Positions 1-5,275 of a DNA stretch of 5,275 bases are shown in pieces. Below the pieces are notes generated by a model, which saw only the letters and a program-made list of their open reading frames with translations, was not told where the DNA came from and searched no databases. Source of the DNA: Bacilli bacterium (lineage in GTDB: Bacteria > Bacillota_I > Bacilli_A > RFN20 > CAG-288); the NCBI GenBank assembly GCA_028707375.1, contig JAQWCB010000068.1, forward strand, positions 1 to 5,275, read 5' to 3'. The translations under genes were made by a program, and so were the position numbers. Every line of letters begins with the position of its first letter. Position 1 is the first letter of the stretch.

Positions 1-569
1 CTCTCTATTGTCCCTTCATTATAAATAATAGCATCAGCGTAAACTTCAGTTGGTTTGATATACAAGTCAAACATCGGTTTTACTGTTGAAAAATATTGAT
101 TAATGATAAATTCGTAAGGTCGGTGAGTACGCTCACTGTGATCGCGAATCATCCGCCTTAGAAAGCGTCTTTCGGGCGAAGCATCAACAAAAACTTTCAA
201 GTCAGACAACTCTCGAATCTTTTGATTTTCCAACGCCATTATTCCTTCGAAAATAATAACCTTCCGTGGTTTTATAATCTCTGTCTTTTTTGAACGGGTG
301 AGAATATTAAAATTGTAAATGGGTTTTTCGATTTGCTCACCGCGCTTTAACGCGGAGATATGCGATAACAGCAAATCCCAATCAAAGGCATCGGGGTGAT
401 CGAAGTTTTCTTTTTTGCGTTCATCAATGCTGAGGTAAGAAATATCTTTATAGTAGTCATCAAAGCTTATATAGGTTATATCTTTGGAATTTATTTCTTC
501 CAGCGCCCCCTTTGTTATATAGGTCTTTCCGGATGATGAACCGCCTCCAATCAAAATAATCTTAGTCAT
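1..569 (-). CDS. udk: Uridine kinase, partial (C-terminus beyond left edge)
   Basis: Uridine kinase phosphorylates uridine and cytidine to UMP and CMP in cytosolic pyrimidine salvage. Reading leftward from ATG at 569-567 gives 189 codons with no stop. The family is usually about 205-215 residues, so only the last 20 or so are missing. Visible motifs: the Walker A loop GGGSSSGKT at residues 8-16; FDDYY at 36-40, which belongs to the nucleoside site; NFDHPDAFDWDLLL at 55-68; KPIYNF at 82-87; a Walker B-like strand VIIFEGIMAL at 104-113; the Arg-rich lid FLRRMIRDHSER at 136-147; and QYFSTVKPMF followed by PTEVYADAII near the end. The start is supported by a strong Shine-Dalgarno GGGAGGGG (complement of 577-584), seven bases upstream. 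The gene is divergent from ktrB. More distant P-loop kinases such as phosphoribulokinase fit less well, because the NFDHPDAFD block is typical of Udk. Confidence 0.93.
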   Translation of the reverse strand, partial: MTKIILIGGGSSSGKTYITKGALEEINSKDITYISFDDYYKDISYLSIDERKKENFDHPDAFDWDLLLSHISALKRGEQIEKPIYNFNILTRSKKTEIIKPRKVIIFEGIMALENQKIRELSDLKVFVDASPERRFLRRMIRDHSERTHRPYEFIINQYFSTVKPMFDLYIKPTEVYADAIIYNEGTIE

Positions 570-631
570 AATTATTCCCCTCCCAATGAAAATTAACTAC
601 TCATAATAGTATAAAGAAATATATTTAAATT

Positions 632-660
632 TATAAACCCCAATATGATAATATTGTAAA
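632..660 (-). promoter_or_regulatory. Candidate sigma-A-type promoter for udk
   Basis: On the minus strand, TTTACA (660-655) is separated by exactly 17 bases from TTTATA (637-632). This matches 5/6 of the -35 consensus and 4/6 of the -10, and gives a leader of roughly 55 nt before the udk ATG. A second -10-like hexamer, TATACT, lies nearer the gene at 614-609 without a good -35. The DNA is so AT-rich that chance matches are common. The position and spacing are the main support. Confidence 0.4.
641..656. repeat. Inverted repeat CAATAT-N4-ATATTG inside the udk promoter
   Basis: CAATAT (641-646) and ATATTG (651-656) are perfect 6-bp inverted arms around GATA. They fill most of the spacer between the proposed -35 and -10 of udk and touch the -35. 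The placement is operator-like, and the same half-sites recur in the lipoprotein promoter near 4145-4169. The DNA is highly AT-rich, so this could be chance. Confidence 0.35.
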
Positions 661-745
661 AAATTAATACTATTCATTATAAAAATTATTATTCAGTAAA
701 ATTTCTAGGTCTAATATTTATATAGTATCTAAATATTTTAAAGCC

Positions 746-766
746 TATAATGTGAATATGCATATT
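746..766 (+). promoter_or_regulatory. Consensus -10 hexamer with adjoining 12-bp palindrome, upstream of ktrB
   Basis: A perfect TATAAT lies at 746-751 but has no convincing -35 at 16-18 bases upstream. Immediately after it, AATATGCATATT (755-766) is a perfect 12-bp palindrome where transcription would begin, an operator-like arrangement. If used, this promoter gives ktrB a leader of about 95 nt. It competes with the closer candidate at 805-832. Confidence 0.3.
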
Positions 767-790
767 TTTAATGCTTTCTATCAGAAATAT

Positions 791-806
791 AAAATATTGA
801 TATTTT
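791..806. repeat. 16-bp inverted repeat in ktrB upstream region
   Basis: AAAATAT (791-797) and ATATTTT (800-806) are perfect 7-bp arms around TG. The repeat overlaps the -35 position of the candidate promoter at 805-832. It could be an operator, or a weak hairpin in a longer leader if transcription starts near 758. The arms are A/T only, so thermodynamic stability as RNA would be low. Confidence 0.3.
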
Positions 807-832
807 GCATTATTGATATGTTGTGATAAAAT
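805..832 (+). promoter_or_regulatory. Candidate extended -10 promoter close to ktrB
   Basis: TGATAAAAT at 824-832 is an extended -10 (TGn followed by TAAAAT, 5/6 to consensus). A poor -35, TTGCAT (805-810), lies 16 bases upstream. Transcription would start near 839, leaving a leader of about 13 nt for a start at 852 and placing the upstream ATG at 837 outside the message. The case rests mainly on the extended -10. Confidence 0.35.
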
Positions 833-851
833 TTCAATGTTGGAAACAGAT

Positions 852-2204
852 ATGCTAGAACCCAAGAGAGTAGAAAAGTCAAAAACTAAGTATAAGAAGT
901 GCTTTTCTCCATTATTAACAATCTTCTCATCATTCGTGCTTGTTATTTTAATCGGTACTATTCTTTTGGCTTTGCCCATTGCAGCGAGCAATCCAAGCGA
1001 ACCAGTTAAATTTGTTGATGCTTTATTTATATCGACGTCAGCAGTTTGTGTGACTGGGCTAACGACTATTCCTAATCTATCTATTACCTTATCGGTTTTT
1101 GGTAAAGTTATATTGGCTTTACTTATCCAAATCGGAGGTCTTGGGCTTGTCACTATAATTTCCTTTTTTCTTTTGTCGACAGGGAGAAAAATAACTTTTC
1201 GAACAAAAAAGGTCATGCGAGACGCTTTGAATCAATCATCGTTTTCGCAGATTAAATTGCTTGTTAGATATATTATTTTTACCAGTATCATATTTGAGAC
1301 TTTAGGCACGATTATGAATATGTTTGTCTTTACCAACGATTATTCATTTTGGACAGCGCTCGGAATATCTGTCTTTCATTCAATCTCATCGTTTAACAAC
1401 GCAGGATTTGATATCATAGGTTCTAGCAGTATGAGTGTTTATAGCGGCAACTGGTTATTGAATTTTTCAACCTGTCTATTAGTTTTGTGTGGCGGGTTAG
1501 GATTTATGGTTATTCACGATATAATAAGAAAACATAGATGGAAAGATTTTTCTATCCAATCTAAAATAGTTTTAACGATGAATACTTCGATTCTCATTAT
1601 CTCAATCTTAGCTATAAAATTGCTCCAAGGTGGAACAATTACGTGGATGCAGGCAATCTTTTATTCGGTTAACTTAAGAACAGCGGGCTTTTCTACTTTT
1701 GATTTAGGCCAATTGCTAACACCAGGGGCGTCTTTCTTGTCATTGTTACTTATGTTTATTGGTGGTTCCCCGCTATCTACGGCTGGTGGTATTAAAACTA
1801 CGACACTTTTTGTGCTCATTATGGCTTTTATTTCTTATGCCAAGGGTAAAAAGACTATTGTTTTCAAAAGAGAGATAACAAAACAGGCTAAATACAAGGC
1901 ATTCTTATTAGTGATATCTGCCCTCTTTGGAGTCTTCATAGGGATTTTCTTGATTTTGCTTTTTGACGATGGGAAATTCTCAATGCAGGATGTGATATTT
2001 GAATGTTTCTCGGCCTTTGGGACGGTTGGATTATCGCGAGGAATAACGAGCCAACTGAGTTCACCGAGTAAAATTGTTATTTGTTTCTTGATGTATTTTG
2101 GGCGAATCGGACCAGTTTCTGTTTTGACAATTTGGAATCCGATGATCAACAACCCACGCAAGACTAATGTTGATTACTTATCAACGGACATAATGATTGG
2201 TTAA
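852..2204 (+). CDS. ktrB: Ktr potassium uptake system, membrane channel subunit KtrB
   Basis: This is the ion-conducting subunit of a Ktr K+ transporter in the TrkH/KtrB/HKT superfamily, built of four repeated M1-P-M2 units. Numbering from ATG 852 gives 450 residues, close to the usual 445-455. The four pore loops are visible with their filter glycines: SAVCVTGL near 63-70 (G69), FNNAGFD at 181-187 (G185), RTAGFST at 276-282 (G279) and FGTVGLS at 389-395 (G393). The intramembrane gating-loop region GGSPLSTAGGIKTTT lies at 304-318, GRIGP at 417-421, and the C-terminus IMIG is complete. Start choice: 852 has GGAAA (842-846) at suitable spacing and gives the family length. ATG 837 or TTG 813 would add 5 or 13 residues without a clear ribosome site. 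ktrA follows after 33 bp and encodes the expected partner. Confidence 0.95.
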   Translation: MLEPKRVEKSKTKYKKCFSPLLTIFSSFVLVILIGTILLALPIAASNPSEPVKFVDALFISTSAVCVTGLTTIPNLSITLSVFGKVILALLIQIGGLGLVTIISFFLLSTGRKITFRTKKVMRDALNQSSFSQIKLLVRYIIFTSIIFETLGTIMNMFVFTNDYSFWTALGISVFHSISSFNNAGFDIIGSSSMSVYSGNWLLNFSTCLLVLCGGLGFMVIHDIIRKHRWKDFSIQSKIVLTMNTSILIISILAIKLLQGGTITWMQAIFYSVNLRTAGFSTFDLGQLLTPGASFLSLLLMFIGGSPLSTAGGIKTTTLFVLIMAFISYAKGKKTIVFKREITKQAKYKAFLLVISALFGVFIGIFLILLFDDGKFSMQDVIFECFSAFGTVGLSRGITSQLSSPSKIVICFLMYFGRIGPVSVLTIWNPMINNPRKTNVDYLSTDIMIG

Positions 2205-2237
2205 CAATCACAGAAGGAAAAATCGGAGGTAATTGTT

Positions 2238-2921
2238 ATGAGAAAGACTATTGTTGTAATTGGTTTGGGAAGATTCGGTTTAGGATTGGTCAAGAATCTT
2301 GCCTTGCGCGATGTGGAAATTATTGCGATTGACAAGGATAAGAATAATGTGGCTAAGGTTGGAGATATTATTAATAATGCTGTTGTTTGCGATTCCACAA
2401 AGGCTGAAGTGCTAGAAGAAGTCGGGGTAACCGATGCCGATAACGCTATTATCGCTTTTGGTCAGGATTCACAAGAAAATATTGCAACCACAATATTGAC
2501 GGTCGTGGCTTTGAAAAAGGTTGGAGTTAAAAAAATAACTTGTCGAATAGATGATTCAGTATATGAAGAATTATTGATTAAAATTGGAGCGGACAATGTT
2601 ATTTATCCTTTCGATATTGCTTCACAATCATTGGCCTTAAAAGTTTCTTCCTCTTCAGTTATGGATTATTACAATATTTCAGAGGGATACAAGGTTTTTG
2701 ATATTCTAATACGCGAATCGACTGAACCAATCAACTTGATGAAATTAAATGCACCAACAAATTTTGGGGTTAATATTATTTTAGTTCATCGAGGAACTTC
2801 GACATTTATGCCAAATAGAGAATCTATTATCAAACCGGGCGATCATATTTTTGTTTTTGGTGAAGAAAAAGGTGTTTATAAACTCGAGGCTTTTTTAGAA
2901 AATTCTAAGGAAGATAAATAA
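2238..2921 (+). CDS. ktrA: Ktr potassium uptake system, cytosolic RCK regulatory subunit KtrA
   Basis: KtrA forms the cytoplasmic octameric ring beneath a KtrB dimer. In studied homologues ATP favours and ADP disfavours the active channel. The product has 227 residues, against about 220 for known KtrA. The N-terminal RCK_N (TrkA-N) Rossmann domain, about 3-125, shows G9-L-G11-R-F-G14, the acidic residue D32 at the end of strand 2 (ribose contact) and the CDST turn at 51-54. The C-terminal RCK_C (TrkA-C) domain, about 140-222, contains FGVNIILVHRG, the loop around MPNRESIIKPGD (191-202) and HIFVFGE. In Staphylococcus KtrA this domain binds c-di-AMP, which inhibits uptake; the same here is inference. 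The start is fixed by an excellent Shine-Dalgarno CGGAGG (2224-2229) eight bases before ATG. It follows ktrB closely and is almost certainly co-transcribed. Confidence 0.95.
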   Translation: MRKTIVVIGLGRFGLGLVKNLALRDVEIIAIDKDKNNVAKVGDIINNAVVCDSTKAEVLEEVGVTDADNAIIAFGQDSQENIATTILTVVALKKVGVKKITCRIDDSVYEELLIKIGADNVIYPFDIASQSLALKVSSSSVMDYYNISEGYKVFDILIRESTEPINLMKLNAPTNFGVNIILVHRGTSTFMPNRESIIKPGDHIFVFGEEKGVYKLEAFLENSKEDK

Positions 2922-3026
2922 GACATATATTTTGAAAAGACTATTTAATTCAGTTTGAATGAGTAGAATTTTTCACGTTTTATTATTTTGCATTCGGTGC
3001 GATATAAGATCAAAGCAGGGAAACAA

Positions 3027-4037
3027 ATGAACAATATTTATAAATTAGAGAATAAAAAGGGATTAAAAATAATTCTTTCATCAATCGGAGCAGGAATTGT
3101 GGATATTATTGCTCCTGATCGAAACGGAGTTGAAGAGTCAATTTTAATTCATCCTAAAAATATTGATGAATATGCTTATTCAAGTTGCTATTTTGGAAAG
3201 CCAACCGGAAGAACGGCGGGACGGATCGAAAATGGCTCTTTTGAAATAAATAACCAAAAGTACGAAATAGTTAAAGCTAAGGGAAATAAACACGCTCTGC
3301 ACGGAGGTGTCGATGGTTGGGCCTTTAAAGAATTTAAAGTAGAACAAAAGGCAGATAAAGAATATCAATATATTGTCTTTAAATATTATTCTAAAGATGG
3401 CGAGGGAGGATACCCCGGAAATCTAAGGGCCAGTATTTCATATCGACTGAGCAATGAAAAAAATGTTTTGCGCGTGGAGCATCATGGTCAAACGGATAAA
3501 GATACTTTGCTCAATTTGACAAATCACGCATATTTCAATTTATCTGGAGATGGTAAACGAAACATTTTGGATCACATTTTGTATATAGATGCTTCAAAAT
3601 TTGGGGAAGTTAACCAAGATATTATTGCGACAGGTATCAAGGATGTTGATGAAGTTTATGATTTTAAAATTCCTCACGAGATTGGAAAATATATCGAAAC
3701 GTCTGAATGTCAAAATAATTCTCGCGGTTACGATAATCCCTTTATTATTGATCAACCTGGTGAACATAGTGTTTCAGCTTTTTTGCTCGACAGAATTTCA
3801 GGGCGCTATATAAAAATAAAGTCTAGTTACGAGTGCGCCGTTTTTTATTCGACTAATTATCCCGATCCTATTATAGTTAATCATGGAGAAAGTTTAAAAA
3901 GATATGATGGATGCTGCTTGGAATTCCAACATTTTCCCAACGGGGTTAATTCTTCATTCCTTTCACATAAAAAAGATGTTTTACGCAAGAATGAAAAATA
4001 TCAAGAATTCATAGAATATGAATTCTGCCATGAATAG
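3027..4037 (+). CDS. galM: Aldose 1-epimerase (galactose mutarotase)
   Basis: This enzyme interconverts alpha and beta anomers of aldoses such as galactose and glucose in the cytosol, feeding the Leloir pathway. It has 336 residues, normal for COG2017 GalM. Motifs in order: GRTAGRIENG (61-70), HALHGG (89-94, substrate-binding H92), YPGNLRASISYRL (129-141), NLTNHAYFNLSG (163-174, catalytic acid H167), GYDNPF (234-239, D236) and LEFQHFPNGVN (298-308, catalytic base E299). Their spacing matches the His/His/Asp/Glu set of the lactococcal enzyme, so it should be active. Start: ATG 3027 has AGGGAA (3017-3022) at proper spacing and opens with the family-typical beta strand. The open frame extends to a TTG at 2988, but those 13 residues have no ribosome site. 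It lies 105 bp after ktrA with no terminator between, so read-through is possible. No other galactose genes are in view, so the true substrate is open. Confidence 0.92.
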   Translation: MNNIYKLENKKGLKIILSSIGAGIVDIIAPDRNGVEESILIHPKNIDEYAYSSCYFGKPTGRTAGRIENGSFEINNQKYEIVKAKGNKHALHGGVDGWAFKEFKVEQKADKEYQYIVFKYYSKDGEGGYPGNLRASISYRLSNEKNVLRVEHHGQTDKDTLLNLTNHAYFNLSGDGKRNILDHILYIDASKFGEVNQDIIATGIKDVDEVYDFKIPHEIGKYIETSECQNNSRGYDNPFIIDQPGEHSVSAFLLDRISGRYIKIKSSYECAVFYSTNYPDPIIVNHGESLKRYDGCCLEFQHFPNGVNSSFLSHKKDVLRKNEKYQEFIEYEFCHE

Positions 4038-4134
4038 ATTATTCAAAATAAAAAAATTAAAATAAAGATAAGATTAGTTAGATAAACACTGACTATTTAA
4101 TCATTTTCGAACAAAATTTAGTTTATTTACAACT

Positions 4135-4162
4135 TGTCAGTTTATATATTGCAATATATAAT
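4135..4162 (+). promoter_or_regulatory. Strong sigma-A-type promoter for the lipoprotein gene
   Basis: TTGTCA (4135-4140, 5/6 to the -35 consensus) is followed after 16 bases by a perfect TATAAT (4157-4162). Transcription should start near 4169, giving a leader of about 25 nt that ends in the AAAGGAAA ribosome site (4183-4190). This is the best promoter in the window and shows that the lipoprotein is transcribed independently of galM. TGAC (4090-4093) upstream is complementary to GTCA in the -35, but the pairing is short and distant. Confidence 0.7.
4142..4161. repeat. Perfect 20-bp palindrome spanning the lipoprotein promoter spacer
   Basis: TTATATATTGCAATATATAA is a perfect palindrome centred between 4151 and 4152, checked base by base over ten pairs. 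It starts two bases after the -35 and covers five of the six -10 bases, so a dimeric regulator bound there would block RNA polymerase. A further ATATTG at 4164-4169 adds a third half-site. Operator function is inference; no regulator gene is present in the window. Confidence 0.6.
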
Positions 4163-4194
4163 AATATTGCTTACTAATTATGAAAGGAAATTTT

Positions 4195-5016
4195 ATGAAA
4201 AAAACTATTTTGTTGCCATTATTAATGGTTGGTTTACTTTCTTTGACTGGATGTGGAGAAGGTTATGGTGATTTTGCTTTAGTTGAAGATAGTCAGGATG
4301 CTCAATCTACTTTTGAAGATGTTAAGACTAAGAATACTCAGATTGATACGATGAGTGGATTTGAAGTTGCGGCTGATATCAATGGTAGCGTTACTACTGA
4401 CACGAGCGAAGAGCTAGCAATTGCTACAAAAGCTACTACTCGAATCGGCTCTGAGGATACACGTTTTGTGTCAGACACCATTATTGAATCTGACTATGGT
4501 TCATTGTCTACATATATTCGCTATGATGCAGAGAAAAACGCCTATTTCGATTATATTAAATTGGATTTCTCGTACGATAATGCTGGGACGACTATTTCTT
4601 CCAAAAAGAATATGCTCGTCGAGGATGATTCTTATGATCCTTCGGTCAATTATGATGATTCTAAGATAGCGACTATTATTTTAAATCAATATGGTGATAG
4701 TCTCCATGCTTTGGCATCACTTGACTATTCTGAAGATGTAAATGTTTATACAAGTTCAAATGGATATTATAAATTTGAAACTACGGAACAAGGAAATCTT
4801 CAGACCATCATTTTTGATGAAAATGGTTATCCTGTTGAATTAGATATAAATCAAGATAAAATTGCTATTGTTGAAAAGCTTAATTACGATGTTAAATTTG
4901 ATAATGTTGCGACTGATGAATATGAAAAGCGCGATTTGAATTATCAGATGGAATTCGCAACCGCTATGATGAGTTTTATTAGTTTGTCATTAGGTGGACT
5001 ACTTGATATAGCTTAA
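4195..5016 (+). CDS. Putative secreted lipoprotein, unknown function
   Basis: I do not recognise this protein. It has 273 residues. The N-terminus is a textbook lipoprotein signal peptide: KK at 2-3, a hydrophobic stretch about 5-16 and the lipobox LTGC, with lipid-modified C20, the only cysteine. The mature part is very acidic (about 49 Asp+Glu against 17 Lys+Arg by hand count), has no Trp, and is rich in Ser, Thr, Tyr and Asp. From about 55 to 235 it alternates short polar and hydrophobic strands with turns such as DENGYP (208-213). This suggests an all-beta, possibly LolA/LppX-like fold, but that is a weak guess. The C-terminal 20 residues are hydrophobic (MMSFISLSLGGLL at 258-270). ATG 4195 is chosen because AAAGGAAA (4183-4190) sits correctly before it; an in-frame ATG at 4180 overlaps that site and would prepend MKGNF. 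It is monocistronic, with its own promoter and terminator. Confidence 0.85.
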   Translation: MKKTILLPLLMVGLLSLTGCGEGYGDFALVEDSQDAQSTFEDVKTKNTQIDTMSGFEVAADINGSVTTDTSEELAIATKATTRIGSEDTRFVSDTIIESDYGSLSTYIRYDAEKNAYFDYIKLDFSYDNAGTTISSKKNMLVEDDSYDPSVNYDDSKIATIILNQYGDSLHALASLDYSEDVNVYTSSNGYYKFETTEQGNLQTIIFDENGYPVELDINQDKIAIVEKLNYDVKFDNVATDEYEKRDLNYQMEFATAMMSFISLSLGGLLDIA

Positions 5017-5038
5017 TTTATTGAGAATGATAAAATTT

Positions 5039-5067
5039 AAAAGACACATTGAGTTGTGTCTTTTTTT
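5039..5067 (+). terminator. Rho-independent terminator after the lipoprotein gene
   Basis: AAAAGACACA (5039-5048) pairs perfectly with TGTGTCTTTT (5055-5064) around a 6-nt loop, TTGAGT. The 3' arm runs into a seven-T tract (5061-5067). It lies 22 bases after the lipoprotein stop codon. The stem is also flanked by A's on the left, so it may act in both directions, though no gene converges on it here. Confidence 0.9.
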
Positions 5068-5127
5068 GACTTTTAGTAAATTTAAATGTTTTTTGTTAAT
5101 TATTTGAAAATTAGTGAAAACAGATAA

Positions 5128-5157
5128 TTGTAAAATACGCCTATATATTTTTATGAT
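5128..5157 (+). promoter_or_regulatory. Candidate promoter for the gene entering at the right edge
   Basis: TTGTAA (5128-5133) and TATGAT (5152-5157, 5/6 to the -10) are 18 bases apart, predicting a start near 5163 and a leader of about 80 nt. A TGtTATAAA element at 5226-5234 looks like an extended -10, but would start transcription inside the ribosome site, so I prefer the upstream pair. The match is weak in AT-rich DNA. Confidence 0.3.
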
Positions 5158-5181
5158 TCGTGCCAAAAGTTGTTCTTTTTA

Positions 5182-5209
5182 TTAGAGAATAAATTTTTCT
5201 ATTTTCTAA
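5182..5209 (+). other. Possible leader hairpin upstream of the right-edge gene
   Basis: TTAGAGAATA (5182-5191) can pair with TATTTTCTAA (5200-5209) as a 10-bp RNA stem with one G-U pair and an 8-nt loop. It ends 28 bases before the GAGG ribosome site of the next gene, inside the proposed leader. It is mainly A-U pairs and has no following U-run, so it is not a terminator. As DNA it could instead be an operator. Confidence 0.3.
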
Positions 5210-5246
5210 GAAGTGCATCTATGTTTGTTATAAATTAGAGGACTAT

Positions 5247-5275
5247 ATGAATCATGATGAATATTTAAAACTATT
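5247..5275 (+). CDS. Start of a protein-coding gene, truncated by right edge, product unknown
   Basis: ATG at 5247 is preceded by AGAGGA (5237-5242), a good Shine-Dalgarno, though the four-base gap to the ATG is short. Nine codons are visible (M-N-H-D-E-Y-L-K-L) before the window ends. This is too little to assign a family. It lies downstream of the lipoprotein terminator, so it starts a new transcription unit. Confidence 0.5.

Noticed and set aside
340..355. GC-rich inverted repeat CCGCG-N6-CGCGG inside udk
   Set aside because: It encodes ordinary Udk residues (S-A-L-K-R-G region) within a conserved block and has no U-run or regulatory position. It is most simply a coincidence of codons.
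570..851. c-di-AMP (ydaO-type) riboswitch or K+-responsive leader before ktrB
   Set aside because: The region is almost entirely A/T and lacks the G-rich conserved segments that such riboswitches need.
689..1216. A 175-codon open frame on the minus strand opposite the ktrB start
   Set aside because: It lies antisense to the strongly supported KtrB coding sequence, has no ribosome site, and its translation resembles no protein. It arises from ktrB codon use.
1835..2398. Two further antisense open frames opposite the ktrB end and ktrA start
   Set aside because: Both lie opposite conserved KtrB/KtrA residues, lack ribosome sites, and one spans the ktrB-ktrA junction. They are shadows.
2948..2975. 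Possible terminator after ktrA (ATTCA-GTT-TGAAT, then a T-run)
   Set aside because: The stem is only five mostly A-U pairs, and the T-run begins about nine bases after it, so it does not have terminator geometry.
3589..3813. A short plus-strand frame inside galM, and similarly 4421-4669 inside the lipoprotein gene
   Set aside because: These are alternative frames of well-supported genes, without their own ribosome sites or recognisable products.
1..5275. CRISPR array, tRNA or rRNA genes, insertion sequence, phage or defence genes, or mycoplasma genetic code
   Set aside because: I saw no regularly spaced repeats, cloverleaf or rRNA-like blocks, transposase motifs or terminal repeats. There are no in-frame TGA codons. 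All complete genes are common chromosomal families apart from the lipoprotein.

Overview
The window is about one-third G+C by eye, with very AT-rich intergenic DNA. It encodes a gram-positive-type lipoprotein and a Ktr potassium transporter. This fits a low-GC Bacillota or a walled relative near the Mollicutes (an Erysipelotrichia-, RF39- or Acholeplasma-like lineage). Tryptophan is always TGG, no reading frame has an internal TGA, and complete genes stop at TAA or TAG, so nothing suggests the mycoplasma code. I cannot name the species.

Layout. On the minus strand, 1-569 is the 5' nine-tenths of a uridine kinase gene (udk), cut by the left edge. A very AT-rich divergent region of about 280 bp (570-851) holds candidate promoters for both directions and three small inverted repeats. 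On the plus strand follow ktrB (852-2204) and ktrA (2238-2921), the channel and regulatory subunits of a Ktr K+ uptake system. After 105 bp comes galM (3027-4037), an aldose 1-epimerase. A 157-bp gap of about 83% A+T carries a strong promoter spanned by a perfect 20-bp palindrome. It drives an unrecognised, strongly acidic lipoprotein gene (4195-5016), closed by a clear intrinsic terminator (5039-5067). The last 200 bp hold a weak promoter candidate, a 10-bp hairpin and the first nine codons of another gene (5247 to the right edge).

How the genes relate. KtrB and KtrA form one functional unit: KtrB carries K+ through the membrane and the KtrA ring gates it by nucleotide binding. They are closely spaced and surely co-transcribed. 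I see no terminator between ktrA and galM or after galM, so galM may be read through from ktrBA. Its function (sugar anomer interconversion) is unrelated to potassium. udk (pyrimidine salvage) is divergent and independent. The lipoprotein has its own promoter and terminator and is a separate unit.

Overall this looks like ordinary core-genome housekeeping DNA. I found no mobile element, CRISPR array, tRNA, rRNA, toxin-antitoxin pair or defence system. The items most worth a second look are the palindromic promoter with its uncharacterised lipoprotein, and the recurrence of CAATAT/ATATTG half-sites in promoter DNA.
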